Positions 54,040 to 61,891 of a DNA stretch of 64,000 nt are shown here, in pieces. Under the pieces are notes generated by a model. It was not told the DNA's origin and did not search any database. It saw only the letters and a list, made by a program, of their open reading frames with translations. A program made the translations under genes and the position numbers. Position 1 is the first letter of the stretch; every line of letters starts with the position of its first letter. The stretch comes from Deferribacteres bacterium (GTDB lineage Bacteria > Zhuqueibacterota > Zhuqueibacteria > Zhuqueibacterales > Geothermadaptataceae): contig JACKDE010000002.1 in the NCBI GenBank assembly GCA_020633675.1, forward strand, positions 248,001-312,000, read 5' to 3'.

Positions 54040-55167
54040 ATGATCGATTGGCAAAAAATCCGCAGCGACTTTCCGGCCGTCGAAAACAGCACCTATCTGT
54101 GCACAGCGGGTGGAGGCTGCCTGTCCGCAGCCGCCAAAAAAGAGATCGATCGCTACTATGACGAAATGCATCTTCAGGGCGATGTTTGCTGGGACGCCTG
54201 GCTGGCGCGCACAGAAAATGTACGTCGGCGGCTGGCGAGCATGTTGAATGCAGAGCCGTACGAGATTGCCTTTTTGACCACAACTTCACTCGGCATGAAC
54301 TACGCCGCAGATTTGTTCAACGTCGAGCAGGAGGTGCTGACACTGCAGAATGAATTCCCGTCGGTGACGCTGCCCTGGCTGCATCGTGGTTATCCTGTGC
54401 AATTCCTGCCTGTGCAGCCTGATGGTGGCTATGATTTTGACACATTCGACTTACCTGCAGAACGCCACAATCGCATTTTTGCGACCAGCTTCGTACAGTA
54501 TGCCACCGGTTTTCGTCAAAATCTGACTGAACTCGGACAATTTTGCGAAGTGCACGATCTGGCGCTCATCGTCGATGCTACCCAGGGCTTCGGCGTATTC
54601 CCTATCGATGTCAAACGTGATAAAATCGATATACTGATTTTTAGCGGTTACAAATGGGCTGGCGCCGGCTACGCAATTGCGCCGATATTCATCCGGCACG
54701 AATTGCTCAGCACCACCAAGCTGCCGGCGGTCGGGTGGCGCAGCAGCAAAATGCCCTATGCTTTGCGAAACAATGAAATCGATTTTCATCACGATGCCAG
54801 TGCGCTGGAATTGGGACATCCACCATTCCCGGGTATTTTTGCGCTCGGCGGTGCGCTGCAACAGCTCGAAGAAATCGGTCTGGAGCAGGTCGAAAGCCGT
54901 GTGCACGAACTGACCGGAATGCTGCACCAAAAGCTTGATGCCATCGGCGCAGAAATCATTTCAACGCGAGACAGAGCTCACCGCTCCGGCATCACCATGG
55001 TCGCGGTGAATGAGCCAAAGCAGGTTGCGGAAGCCTTGGCGAAACGAAATATTCATGTGTCGGCGCGTGGCCGGGGCATTCGGGTGGCGCTGCATTTTTA
55101 TAATAATGAGCAAGATATCGAAATTTTTGTAGGCGCTTTGGCCGAGTTGACCGCAGCAGGCAACTGA
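54040..55167 (+). CDS. Class V aminotransferase/cysteine desulfurase-like PLP enzyme
   Basis: A 375-residue fold-type I PLP enzyme with a strong ribosome binding site (GAGGAGG). The PLP lysine lies in LIFSGYKWAGAGYAIAP. Other sites are LIVDATQGFGVFPID (the Asp that binds the pyridine nitrogen), a TSLGMN loop, and the C-terminal ARGRGIRVALHFYNNEQDI. It belongs to the branch of isopenicillin-N epimerase-like and selenocysteine lyase-like enzymes. The cysteine of true desulfurases (in the final third) is not evident, so the reaction is open. It is a single gene, followed by a palindromic repeat. Confidence 0.85.
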   Translation: MIDWQKIRSDFPAVENSTYLCTAGGGCLSAAAKKEIDRYYDEMHLQGDVCWDAWLARTENVRRRLASMLNAEPYEIAFLTTTSLGMNYAADLFNVEQEVLTLQNEFPSVTLPWLHRGYPVQFLPVQPDGGYDFDTFDLPAERHNRIFATSFVQYATGFRQNLTELGQFCEVHDLALIVDATQGFGVFPIDVKRDKIDILIFSGYKWAGAGYAIAPIFIRHELLSTTKLPAVGWRSSKMPYALRNNEIDFHHDASALELGHPPFPGIFALGGALQQLEEIGLEQVESRVHELTGMLHQKLDAIGAEIISTRDRAHRSGITMVAVNEPKQVAEALAKRNIHVSARGRGIRVALHFYNNEQDIEIFVGALAELTAAGN

Positions 55168-55173
55168 TCTAAA

Positions 55174-55322
55174 ACCAATACCGTTCAGTTAAGGAACCTC
55201 ACCGTGTCATTCTGGAAGAATCTATTCTGCATGATAGCCAGAACTAAGCTCAAAAATCCGGAATCGGGCAAAATAGATTCCATCCTGAATGACAAAATCG
55301 GGCTTAACTGAGCGGCATTGGT
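55174..55322. repeat. 149-bp palindromic element
   Basis: The ends are a 20-base inverted repeat (ACCAATACCGTTCAGTTAAG at 55174; its mirror at 55303-55322) with two mismatches. An inner pair, TGTCATTC...AATCTATT near 55205-55230, is mirrored near 55272-55296. It begins right after the PLP enzyme stop and runs into the leader of the hemolysin III gene. It is not the element found at 41710. Confidence 0.78.
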
Positions 55323-55359
55323 CCTAAAACAGGAACATGTAAAAAGACAGATTTTGCGA

Positions 55360-56016
55360 ATGTGGCAAGATTTTAAACATCCCCGTGAGCCTGCCAATGC
55401 TTACACGCATCTGCTCGGCATGCTGCTTGCGGTGATGGCGACCGGTCTGTTGATCGATGCGGCGGCAGGCAGAACGCTGCACATGATAGCGTTTGGTATT
55501 TTTGGCTTTAGCCTGATTGTCCTTTATCTGGCCAGCTCGCTCTACCATGCGTTACGGGCATCCGAGCAGATCATTTTGCTGTTTCGGCGTCTCGATCATG
55601 TGATGATTTTCATTTTTATTGCCGGAAGTTACACACCGGTTTGCCTGATCGCACTCAAAAATACCTGGGGTACGGCACTCCTGATTGCGATTTGGAGTGT
55701 CGCTGTGCTCGGCATTGTGATCAAAATTTTTTGGCTGCATGCACCGCGCTGGCTGTACGTCGCCATTTACCTGGCTGCCGGCTGGCTGGCTGTGCTCGCG
55801 ATTGTGCCGATAGTGCGCGCACTGCCTTTTGGCGGCCTGCTGTGGTTGCTGGCTGGCGGTGCTTTTTACACCGGCGGCGCGGTTTTGTATGCGCTCAAAT
55901 GGCCTAATCCGCTGCCCGGGCGGTTCGGCTTTCACGAAATCTGGCATTTGTGCGTGCTCGCTGGTAGTGCCTGCCATTTTTTTCTGATGTGGCAGTACAT
56001 TGCGCCGATGCCGTGA
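55360..56016 (+). CDS. Hemolysin III family membrane protein
   Basis: The start is uncertain. The frame opens at a TTG at 55318, but that codon lies inside the palindromic repeat, so I use the ATG at 55360 (218 residues). Seven membrane helices carry the PAQR/hemolysin III motifs: REPANAYTHLLGMLL, ASSLYHALR, FRRLDHVMIFIFIAGSYTP and FHEIWHLCVLAGSACHF. The Ser-His, Asp and two His residues are expected to bind zinc. By family knowledge, bacterial members (TrhA) affect membrane energetics or lipids and are not proven toxins. No operon partner is apparent. Confidence 0.86.
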   Translation: MWQDFKHPREPANAYTHLLGMLLAVMATGLLIDAAAGRTLHMIAFGIFGFSLIVLYLASSLYHALRASEQIILLFRRLDHVMIFIFIAGSYTPVCLIALKNTWGTALLIAIWSVAVLGIVIKIFWLHAPRWLYVAIYLAAGWLAVLAIVPIVRALPFGGLLWLLAGGAFYTGGAVLYALKWPNPLPGRFGFHEIWHLCVLAGSACHFFLMWQYIAPMP

Positions 56017-56135
56017 TCGAAAACGGTAATGCCAAAAAGCATGGCTGTAAAGTGCGTAACCAAAACTCAGAGCCCGATTATTAAACTCTGTATCGAATTT
56101 CTTGTCAAAACCACAGAATCGCATAAATTGGAAAC

Positions 56136-56882
56136 ATGATGTCACAAAATACCCAAATTTCGCTATTTATTCCGTGTCTCGTCGATCAGGTTTATCCGGA
56201 AATGGGGATGGCCATGGTGCGTGTCTTGCGCAAGCTCGGCTTTGATGTACGTTATCATAAAGAACAGACCTGCTGCGGTCAGCCTGCTTTTAACGCTGGC
56301 TATCCCGATGAATCACGCAAAGTAGCGCGGCATTTCCTCGATGTTTTCCAGCATGACGAAGCGATTGTCTGCCCGTCCGGTTCCTGCACAGCGATGGTGC
56401 GGCAGTTTTATCCGGAGCTGTTCGAAGGACAGCCAGAAGCAGATGTTGCCGTTGAGACGGGCAACAAGGTCTTTGAGTTTTCGGAGTTTCTGATCGCGCA
56501 GTTACAGGAGCGCAGCTTGCAGGGCCGGTTTAGCGGCCGCGTCAGTTTTCATAACTCCTGCCACAGTTATCGCGAGCTTCGCATCAAACGCGGGCCGCTA
56601 ACACTGATGCAGCAAATTAATGGCTATGAGCTGATCATGCCAGATGGCGAACCGGTGTGCTGTGGTTTTGGCGGACTGTTTTCATTTAAATTTGCTCCCA
56701 TTGCCGCATCGATGGCAACCACCCGACTTGAAACTTTTGCCGATTTGGATGTGGACACGCTGGTCTCCAACGATCCGGGCTGCATCATGCACATGCGCCA
56801 GGAAGCCCGCGAAAAGGGCTTTGAGATGAATATCATGCATTTGGCGGAGTTCCTCGATCAGGCACTGCAAAATGCAGAATAG
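56136..56882 (+). CDS. CCG-domain (Fe-S)-binding oxidoreductase subunit, LutA/YkgE-like
   Basis: A 248-residue protein with two cysteine-rich CCG domains: IPCLVDQVYP, EQTCCGQPAFNAG and CPSGSCTAM, then FHNSCHSYREL, VCCGFGGLFS and DPGCIMHM. This matches LutA/YkgE, one of three subunits of the iron-sulfur L-lactate oxidising system LutABC; similar domains bind Fe-S clusters in heterodisulfide reductase and GlpC. The LutB and LutC genes are not in the window, so here it is an orphan or acts with genes elsewhere. The start has no strong ribosome binding site. Confidence 0.88.
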   Translation: MMSQNTQISLFIPCLVDQVYPEMGMAMVRVLRKLGFDVRYHKEQTCCGQPAFNAGYPDESRKVARHFLDVFQHDEAIVCPSGSCTAMVRQFYPELFEGQPEADVAVETGNKVFEFSEFLIAQLQERSLQGRFSGRVSFHNSCHSYRELRIKRGPLTLMQQINGYELIMPDGEPVCCGFGGLFSFKFAPIAASMATTRLETFADLDVDTLVSNDPGCIMHMRQEAREKGFEMNIMHLAEFLDQALQNAE

Positions 56883-57032
56883 CTGTGCATGCTCTGCTGC
56901 CAGGCGTATCGAATCATTTAGCAAAGCCATGAAGTCATCTCCTACCCGAGCAGCCGGTTGCGGCGAAAAGATATTTCCATCCGGTTGGCGCCCACAACGA
57001 AAATGCGATTTATTTAAGGAAAGAAGGACATT

Positions 57033-57797
57033 GTGGGAATACGATCAAAAATTTTGTCAGGATTTTTGGTGCTGGCTTTTATGCTTGCCGTCGCCAGTTC
57101 CTGGTCAATCTACGAGCTGAATGCGGTCGGTTCATCGGTGCAAAAAATTCTGGATGAAAACTATCAAAGCATTTATGCGGCAAAGGAAATGAAAGAAGCG
57201 CTGGAGCGCCAGGATAGCGGCATTTTGTTGCTGCTGTTGGGGAAATGGCAGCAGGGTCGTGCCATTCTGGCTTCTGCAGACAGCATCTTTGAAGCGAAAG
57301 TGCAGTTTGCCGAGGCAAACATCACAATCCCTGGGGAACAGCAACATCTTCACACCATCAGGCATCGCTATTCAGCCTTTAAAAAACTGTGGGAGAGACC
57401 GATCGTGGATACTGAGAGAGAAGGAAATCTCGATTGGTACTCGCGCGATGTACATCGAGCCTTTTTGTCGCTGAAAGAATCAATCAATGCGTTGATTGCT
57501 TTGAACGACAAAATGATGTACCAGACTGCTTCCAACCTGGAAAACCGGACACACAGAGCCATCATGCCGGATATTGTCGCTGTCATTGCTGCCTTGGTCT
57601 TTTCCTTTATTTTTGCCTATTTGATTCATTATTATATCGTTAGCCCGATCATCGAAATCACCCATCGCATCAACAAGTTCAAGGATAAACGTACCCCATA
57701 TGATGTCGAAATCGAAACCAAAGATGAAATATTGCATCTATCCGAGGCCATTCAGCATTTGTGCGCCACACTTGAGATCAAGGATGCTGAAAAATGA
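57033..57797 (+). CDS. Membrane sensor with 4HB-type periplasmic domain and HAMP, no output
   Basis: The start is a GTG with GAAGGACATT upstream. Residues 7-29 form TM1 (FLVLAFMLAVASSWSIYELN). Residues 30-175 form a helical periplasmic domain like MCP 4HB or KinB input domains (LDENYQSIYAAKEMKEALER, GNLDWYSRDVHRAFLSLKES). TM2 is at 177-200 and a HAMP domain at 200-250 (YYIVSPIIEITHRINKFKDK). The protein ends 254 residues in, with no kinase, methyl-accepting or cyclase domain. Its stop overlaps the start of trkH by four bases (ATGA), so both are made together. It may sense an envelope or osmotic signal and act directly on the transporter; this is inferred from coupling only. Confidence 0.8.
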   Translation: MGIRSKILSGFLVLAFMLAVASSWSIYELNAVGSSVQKILDENYQSIYAAKEMKEALERQDSGILLLLLGKWQQGRAILASADSIFEAKVQFAEANITIPGEQQHLHTIRHRYSAFKKLWERPIVDTEREGNLDWYSRDVHRAFLSLKESINALIALNDKMMYQTASNLENRTHRAIMPDIVAVIAALVFSFIFAYLIHYYIVSPIIEITHRINKFKDKRTPYDVEIETKDEILHLSEAIQHLCATLEIKDAEK

Positions 57798-59248
57798 GGT
57801 TTCATATCGTTCTTAGATATGTCGCTCTGGCGCTTCTTTTGAATGCAATCTTCATGTTCGTTTCATGTATCATCTCCGCGGCGCATTCAGATACGGCCTT
57901 TATGGCTCTCCTGTACAGCGCCCTGGTGACGACGCTTTTCGGCATTTTCCCACTTATTTTCGTTCCAGCTACAACCAATATCACCAACAAAGAAGGGCTG
58001 TTGATTGTTGTCCTCAGTTGGCTTTTGTCCTGTCTTGTGGGCACGATGCCCTATGTTTTATATGGGGAACCCTTCACCTTTACCAACGCCTGGTTTGAAA
58101 GTGTATCCGGATTTACAACGACGGGCTCAACCATTCTGGTCAATATCGAGAGCCTCCCGGACAGCCTGCTTTTTTGGCGCGCATCCACCCATTTTCTCGG
58201 CGGCATCGGCATCATCATTTTTGTGCTTTCCGTGCTGCCGTTTTTAGGTATTGCTGAAATGGTGCTGTTTCGGAGCGAAATTTCTTCGATGGTCAGAGAA
58301 AATTTTCATCACCGGGCCAGAAATGCCATCCGGATTCTGGCTGGCATATATATTGGGCTGACTGTGCTGCAAACCGTGTTGCTGTTGTATTTCGGAATGA
58401 ATTTTTTTGATGCGCTGACCCATTCATTTGCAACCATCGCAACGGGTGGTTTTTCGTCAAAAAATGCCAGCATTGCGTATTACAATAGCCCCCAAATTGA
58501 AATGGTGATCATCGTTTTCATGATCCTGTCGGGGATTCATTTTGCCCTGCTTTTTGCAGTCATCATGGGCAATCTCAAGGACTTCTGGAAGTCATCGGTC
58601 GTGCGCTATTACCTGCTGTCCATGGCCATCGGCATCGCCATTACCGCGATGAATGTACATGGCAGCCATTTTCAGAGTTGGGGTGACTCCTTCCGGTATG
58701 CCGCTTTCAATATGATCTCCGTGGGAACTTCGACCGGTTTTGCGACCACGGACACCTCGATCTGGCCTGAACTGTCGCAAGTCCTGTTGATCTTTTTTGC
58801 CTTGCAGTGCGCCTGTGCCGGTTCAACCTCCGGCGGCATCAAGGCAGACCGGATCGTGCTGTTTGGAAAATCATTTAGTGCCCATCTTAAAAAACTCATG
58901 CACCCGAATGCAGTGGTTCCGGTTCGTATCGATGGCCATGTTGTGGAAGATGAGCTGGTGTGGAGAAGTGTACTCTATATTGGGGTCTATCTTGCGGTCG
59001 TTTTTATTGCCACCGTTCTTTTGATCATCATCGGCATGGATTTTAAAGAAGCCTTTTCGGGAACCGTGGCCACCACGGGAAATGTTGGGCCTGGTTTGGG
59101 TTCGGTCGGTTCGACAGGAAATTTCGGTCACTTGCCTGATCTGGCAAAATGGGTCTTGTCCCTGACCATGCTTTTAGGAAGACTGGAAATCTACGCGCTT
59201 ATTATTTTCTTCGCTCCCGGGCAGTGGAAAAAGTCTATTTCGTATTGA
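57794..59248 (+). CDS. trkH: Potassium uptake protein TrkH/KtrB family
   Basis: A 484-residue K+ channel-like transporter subunit. All four pore loops with the filter glycine are visible: VSGFTTTGSTIL, FATIATGGFSSKNAS, ISVGTSTGFATTD and GTVATTGNVGPGLG. Each is flanked by membrane helices, ten in all. The intramembrane loop of the third domain (CAGSTSGGIKADRIVL) has the expected small residues. TrkH works with a cytoplasmic NAD-binding ring (TrkA), which is not in the window. Translation is coupled to the HAMP sensor at 57033. The protein at 59332 may be the third gene of the same unit. Confidence 0.93.
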   Translation: MRFHIVLRYVALALLLNAIFMFVSCIISAAHSDTAFMALLYSALVTTLFGIFPLIFVPATTNITNKEGLLIVVLSWLLSCLVGTMPYVLYGEPFTFTNAWFESVSGFTTTGSTILVNIESLPDSLLFWRASTHFLGGIGIIIFVLSVLPFLGIAEMVLFRSEISSMVRENFHHRARNAIRILAGIYIGLTVLQTVLLLYFGMNFFDALTHSFATIATGGFSSKNASIAYYNSPQIEMVIIVFMILSGIHFALLFAVIMGNLKDFWKSSVVRYYLLSMAIGIAITAMNVHGSHFQSWGDSFRYAAFNMISVGTSTGFATTDTSIWPELSQVLLIFFALQCACAGSTSGGIKADRIVLFGKSFSAHLKKLMHPNAVVPVRIDGHVVEDELVWRSVLYIGVYLAVVFIATVLLIIIGMDFKEAFSGTVATTGNVGPGLGSVGSTGNFGHLPDLAKWVLSLTMLLGRLEIYALIIFFAPGQWKKSISY

Positions 59249-59331
59249 GACCATACATGCTTTTGATATGATGCCTGGTCAGCGCGACAAGCAGATCGTC
59301 ATGGAAGGTTCATTTTTTTGAAGGGCCGCTA

Positions 59332-59688
59332 ATGGTGATCCTGAAAATCTCACTTTCGTTGCTTGCTGGATTGAATGGCGGCTGGATGCTGTTTGACGGG
59401 ATCCATGTCTTGCTCAAGGGCAAATATTTTGGCCCGGAAAAACCAGGTCCGTGGAGCGACATTATTGCGTTCTTTAACCTGGATTCATTCAAAATGGGGC
59501 CGTTGTTCGTCTTTCTCGGAATATCCTGGTTGATTTTTCTCGCCGCCATTCTATTCGGTCAGCAATGGGGCTGGTTCATGGGATTGCTGCTCTGCATCGC
59601 GACGCTCTGGTACCTGCCGGTTGGGACTTTCATATCGCTGGTTGTGTTGGCGCTGCTGCTGATGTACCGTGCTCAGTTGGTTCAGTAA
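59332..59688 (+). CDS. Small four-helix membrane protein
   Basis: A 118-residue protein with AAGGG upstream of the ATG. Helices: ILKISLSLLAGLNGGWMLFD, LFVFLGISWLIFLAAILFG, WGWFMGLLLCIATLWYL and VGTFISLVVLALLLMY. A polar loop (KGKYFGPEKPGPW) lies after the first. I do not recognise a family. It follows trkH by 83 bases on the same strand and may be in that operon. Confidence 0.68.
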   Translation: MVILKISLSLLAGLNGGWMLFDGIHVLLKGKYFGPEKPGPWSDIIAFFNLDSFKMGPLFVFLGISWLIFLAAILFGQQWGWFMGLLLCIATLWYLPVGTFISLVVLALLLMYRAQLVQ

Positions 59689-59759
59689 TTGTTTGTCATC
59701 GTAGAGAGCAGTGCGCGATTGCAGATGTCCTCCATTCCAAAATCACGCAGCCCGTCAAT

Positions 59760-60134
59760 TCATGCCTCAATCCACTTCATTGCTGCTTCAGCTTCGCCAG
59801 CTTCGAAAAAGCGCACTTTCGCGGTAGTGAAGGGCTTGCAAAAAATAGCCATACCCTTTTCCCATTGCTTCTCGCCAACGATGGCAAGGCGCTCAATGTC
59901 GTTGAAGTGCTTGAAGTCGAATTTGGCGTCTTCCCACAACGCCCCGGCGGTCCAGCCGTGGAAATCGTGCAATTCAAGAAAAATTCGCACCTTGCCATGC
60001 GATTTTATCATTCTTTCGAGTTCTGGTACAAACAAATGATAATCATCTACGGTCAGCTTGCCGGCTATTTTGACCAGCACGATTTTGCCATCGACCTTCT
60101 TTTCGATTTGCAAAGATTTGGTTCCTGCGCTCAT
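59760..60134 (-). CDS. STAS/SpoIIAA-like protein
   Basis: The ATG at 60134 has AAGGAG at the right distance; the frame extends to 60245 but that part overlaps the PGPGW-type gene. The 124-residue product matches the SpoIIAA-like family (VDGKIVLVKIAGKLTVDDYH, FLELHDFHGWTAGALWEDAK, NDIERLAIVGEKQWEKGM). It lacks the clear phosphorylated Ser loop of classical anti-anti-sigma factors, so a partner-switching role is not assured. The neighbour at 60229 is upstream on the same strand. Confidence 0.85.
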   Translation of the reverse strand: MSAGTKSLQIEKKVDGKIVLVKIAGKLTVDDYHLFVPELERMIKSHGKVRIFLELHDFHGWTAGALWEDAKFDFKHFNDIERLAIVGEKQWEKGMAIFCKPFTTAKVRFFEAGEAEAAMKWIEA

Positions 60135-60228
60135 GATAGGGTCTCCTTCATTTAGAATATTTGTTTTTTGGCTGAAGTACATGTTGCATGCACATCCATA
60201 GTAGCATGGGATGGCATCGCCTTTTGGT

Positions 60229-60471
60229 TCAGCCCGGCAACTCATCCTCCAGGTTATTGGTTATTTTATCAGCCTTGCGGGCAACCTTGGGAAAGCGCTG
60301 CTGCACGTATTGCCAGATCCGCTTGAAAAACGGCACATCCTGCGCCAGCAAAATCGTCGCAATAGCGATGAATAACCAGCCCTGCAGGATGGGCAGAAAC
60401 AATCCCAGGATGCCGAGTGCAAAAAAGAACCAGCCGACAATCAAGCGAATCAGTCGTTTTGTAATGTTCAT
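60229..60471 (-). CDS. Small PGPGW-type membrane protein
   Basis: An 80-residue protein: two membrane helices (LIVGWFFFALGILGLFLPIL, GWLFIAIATILLAQ) around the turn ILQGWLF, then an amphipathic basic helix (FFKRIWQYVQQRFPKVARKA). The pattern resembles putative transmembrane PGPGW or DUF454 proteins. CGGAG lies before the ATG. It precedes the STAS-like gene and follows the aldehyde dehydrogenase gene by 53 bases, all leftward. Confidence 0.72.
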   Translation of the reverse strand: MNITKRLIRLIVGWFFFALGILGLFLPILQGWLFIAIATILLAQDVPFFKRIWQYVQQRFPKVARKADKITNNLEDELPG

Positions 60472-60523
60472 TTTCTCCGTATTTGGCAGCTTCGATAGAG
60501 CCCGGCGTTGCGCATGGCCTGTT

Positions 60524-61891
60524 TTATTTCACATAAACGGTCTTGGTATTGACAAACTCTCTAATGCCAAAATGTGACAATTCCCGGCCATAGCCGCTCT
60601 GTTTAATACCACCAAAAGGCAGGCGCGGATCGGACTTGACGAATGCATTGACAAAACAGCAACCGGCCTCCAGCTCCGTCGCTGCGATGCGCTCACCTTT
60701 TGCCGTATCACGGGTGAATATGGCTGCACCCAGGCCGAACACAGAACTGTTGGCGATCTGGATAGCATTTTTCTCGTCGCGCGCCTTAATGATGGCAGCG
60801 ACCGGACCGAACAATTCTTCATCGAATGCCGGCATGCCGCTTTTCACGTTGGTCAGCACTGTCGCTGGATAATATGCACCTTTTTCGGATGGTATTTCTC
60901 CACCGAGGAGGCATTTCGCGCCCATCTTGATGCTTTTGGTGACCTGATGGTGCAGGTCGTCACGCAAATCATGCCGTGCCTGCGGACCGATGTCGACATC
61001 TTCCGACATCGGGTCGCCCATTTTTTTGGTGCGCATTTTTTCGACAAATAGCGATTCGAAGCGATCCGCGATTTTTTCGACAACGATGAAGCGCTTTGCT
61101 GCAATGCAGCTCTGCCCGCCGTTGATCAGTCTGCTGGTCACACAAGTAGAAACGGCTTGCTCGAGATCAGCATCTTCCAGGATCACATAAGGATCGCTGC
61201 CGCCCAACTCCAGCACAGTCTTCTTCAGCATTTCACCGGCTTTTTTTGCAACCGCGCTGCCTGCGGGCGTGCTGCCAGTCAGTGTGGCGGCTGCAATTTT
61301 TGGGTTTTCGAGGATGGCGTTGACCTGCTGGCTGCTGGCGATGACCGTTCTGAAAATGTCTTCCGGGAAGCCGGCTTGGCGAAAAATCTGCTCGATAGCC
61401 AGCGCGCACCCCATGACGTTGGAAGCATGCTTGAGTATACCGCCGTTACCCGCCATCAATGCGGGTGCAGCAAAGCGAAAGACCTGCCAAAATGGGAAAT
61501 TCCACGGCATGACAGCCAGCACCACGCCCAGCGGCTGGAAAGTCACAAAGCTTTTGCTGGCATCGGTTTCGATGGTTTCCGGCAGCAAAAAGCGCTCGGC
61601 GTTGTCTGCATAATAGTCGCAAACCCAGGCACATTTTTCAGCTTCGGCGCGGCCTTCCTTGAGCGGCTTGCCCATTTCATCTGTCATCAATTTCGCATAG
61701 TCATCCGCGTTTTGCCGCAATATGTTTGCGGCATTTCGCATCAGCTCCGCCCTGGCAGAGAAACGGGTCTTTTTCCATTCCCAATACGCCTGGTGGGTTT
61801 TGCTGATGGTTTGTTCTACCTTTTGCGGCGACATTTCTTCATAAACTTTGATTCGCTCGCCGGTAGCGGGATTAATCGATTCAATTGCCAT
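60524..61891 (-). CDS. NAD(P)-dependent succinate-semialdehyde dehydrogenase
   Basis: A 455-residue aldehyde dehydrogenase. The catalytic Cys is in NGGQSCIAAKR and the Glu in TVLELGGSDPYVI. The nucleotide fold shows TLTGSTPAGSAVAKKAGE, and WNFPFWQVFRFAAPALMAGN is typical. Length and motifs match SSADH of the YneI/Sad type. The ATG has GGAG upstream and lies 11 bases inside the preceding ThDP-enzyme gene, so the two are coupled. In cyanobacteria, a gene pair of the same kind, sizes and adjacency converts 2-oxoglutarate to succinate by way of succinate semialdehyde. That gives the best reading of its job here. Confidence 0.88.
   Translation of the reverse strand: MAIESINPATGERIKVYEEMSPQKVEQTISKTHQAYWEWKKTRFSARAELMRNAANILRQNADDYAKLMTDEMGKPLKEGRAEAEKCAWVCDYYADNAERFLLPETIETDASKSFVTFQPLGVVLAVMPWNFPFWQVFRFAAPALMAGNGGILKHASNVMGCALAIEQIFRQAGFPEDIFRTVIASSQQVNAILENPKIAAATLTGSTPAGSAVAKKAGEMLKKTVLELGGSDPYVILEDADLEQAVSTCVTSRLINGGQSCIAAKRFIVVEKIADRFESLFVEKMRTKKMGDPMSEDVDIGPQARHDLRDDLHHQVTKSIKMGAKCLLGGEIPSEKGAYYPATVLTNVKSGMPAFDEELFGPVAAIIKARDEKNAIQIANSSVFGLGAAIFTRDTAKGERIAATELEAGCCFVNAFVKSDPRLPFGGIKQSGYGRELSHFGIREFVNTKTVYVK

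Noticed and set aside
55318..55359. TTG start for the hemolysin III gene
   Set aside because: The codon lies in the right arm of the palindromic element and has no ribosome binding site.
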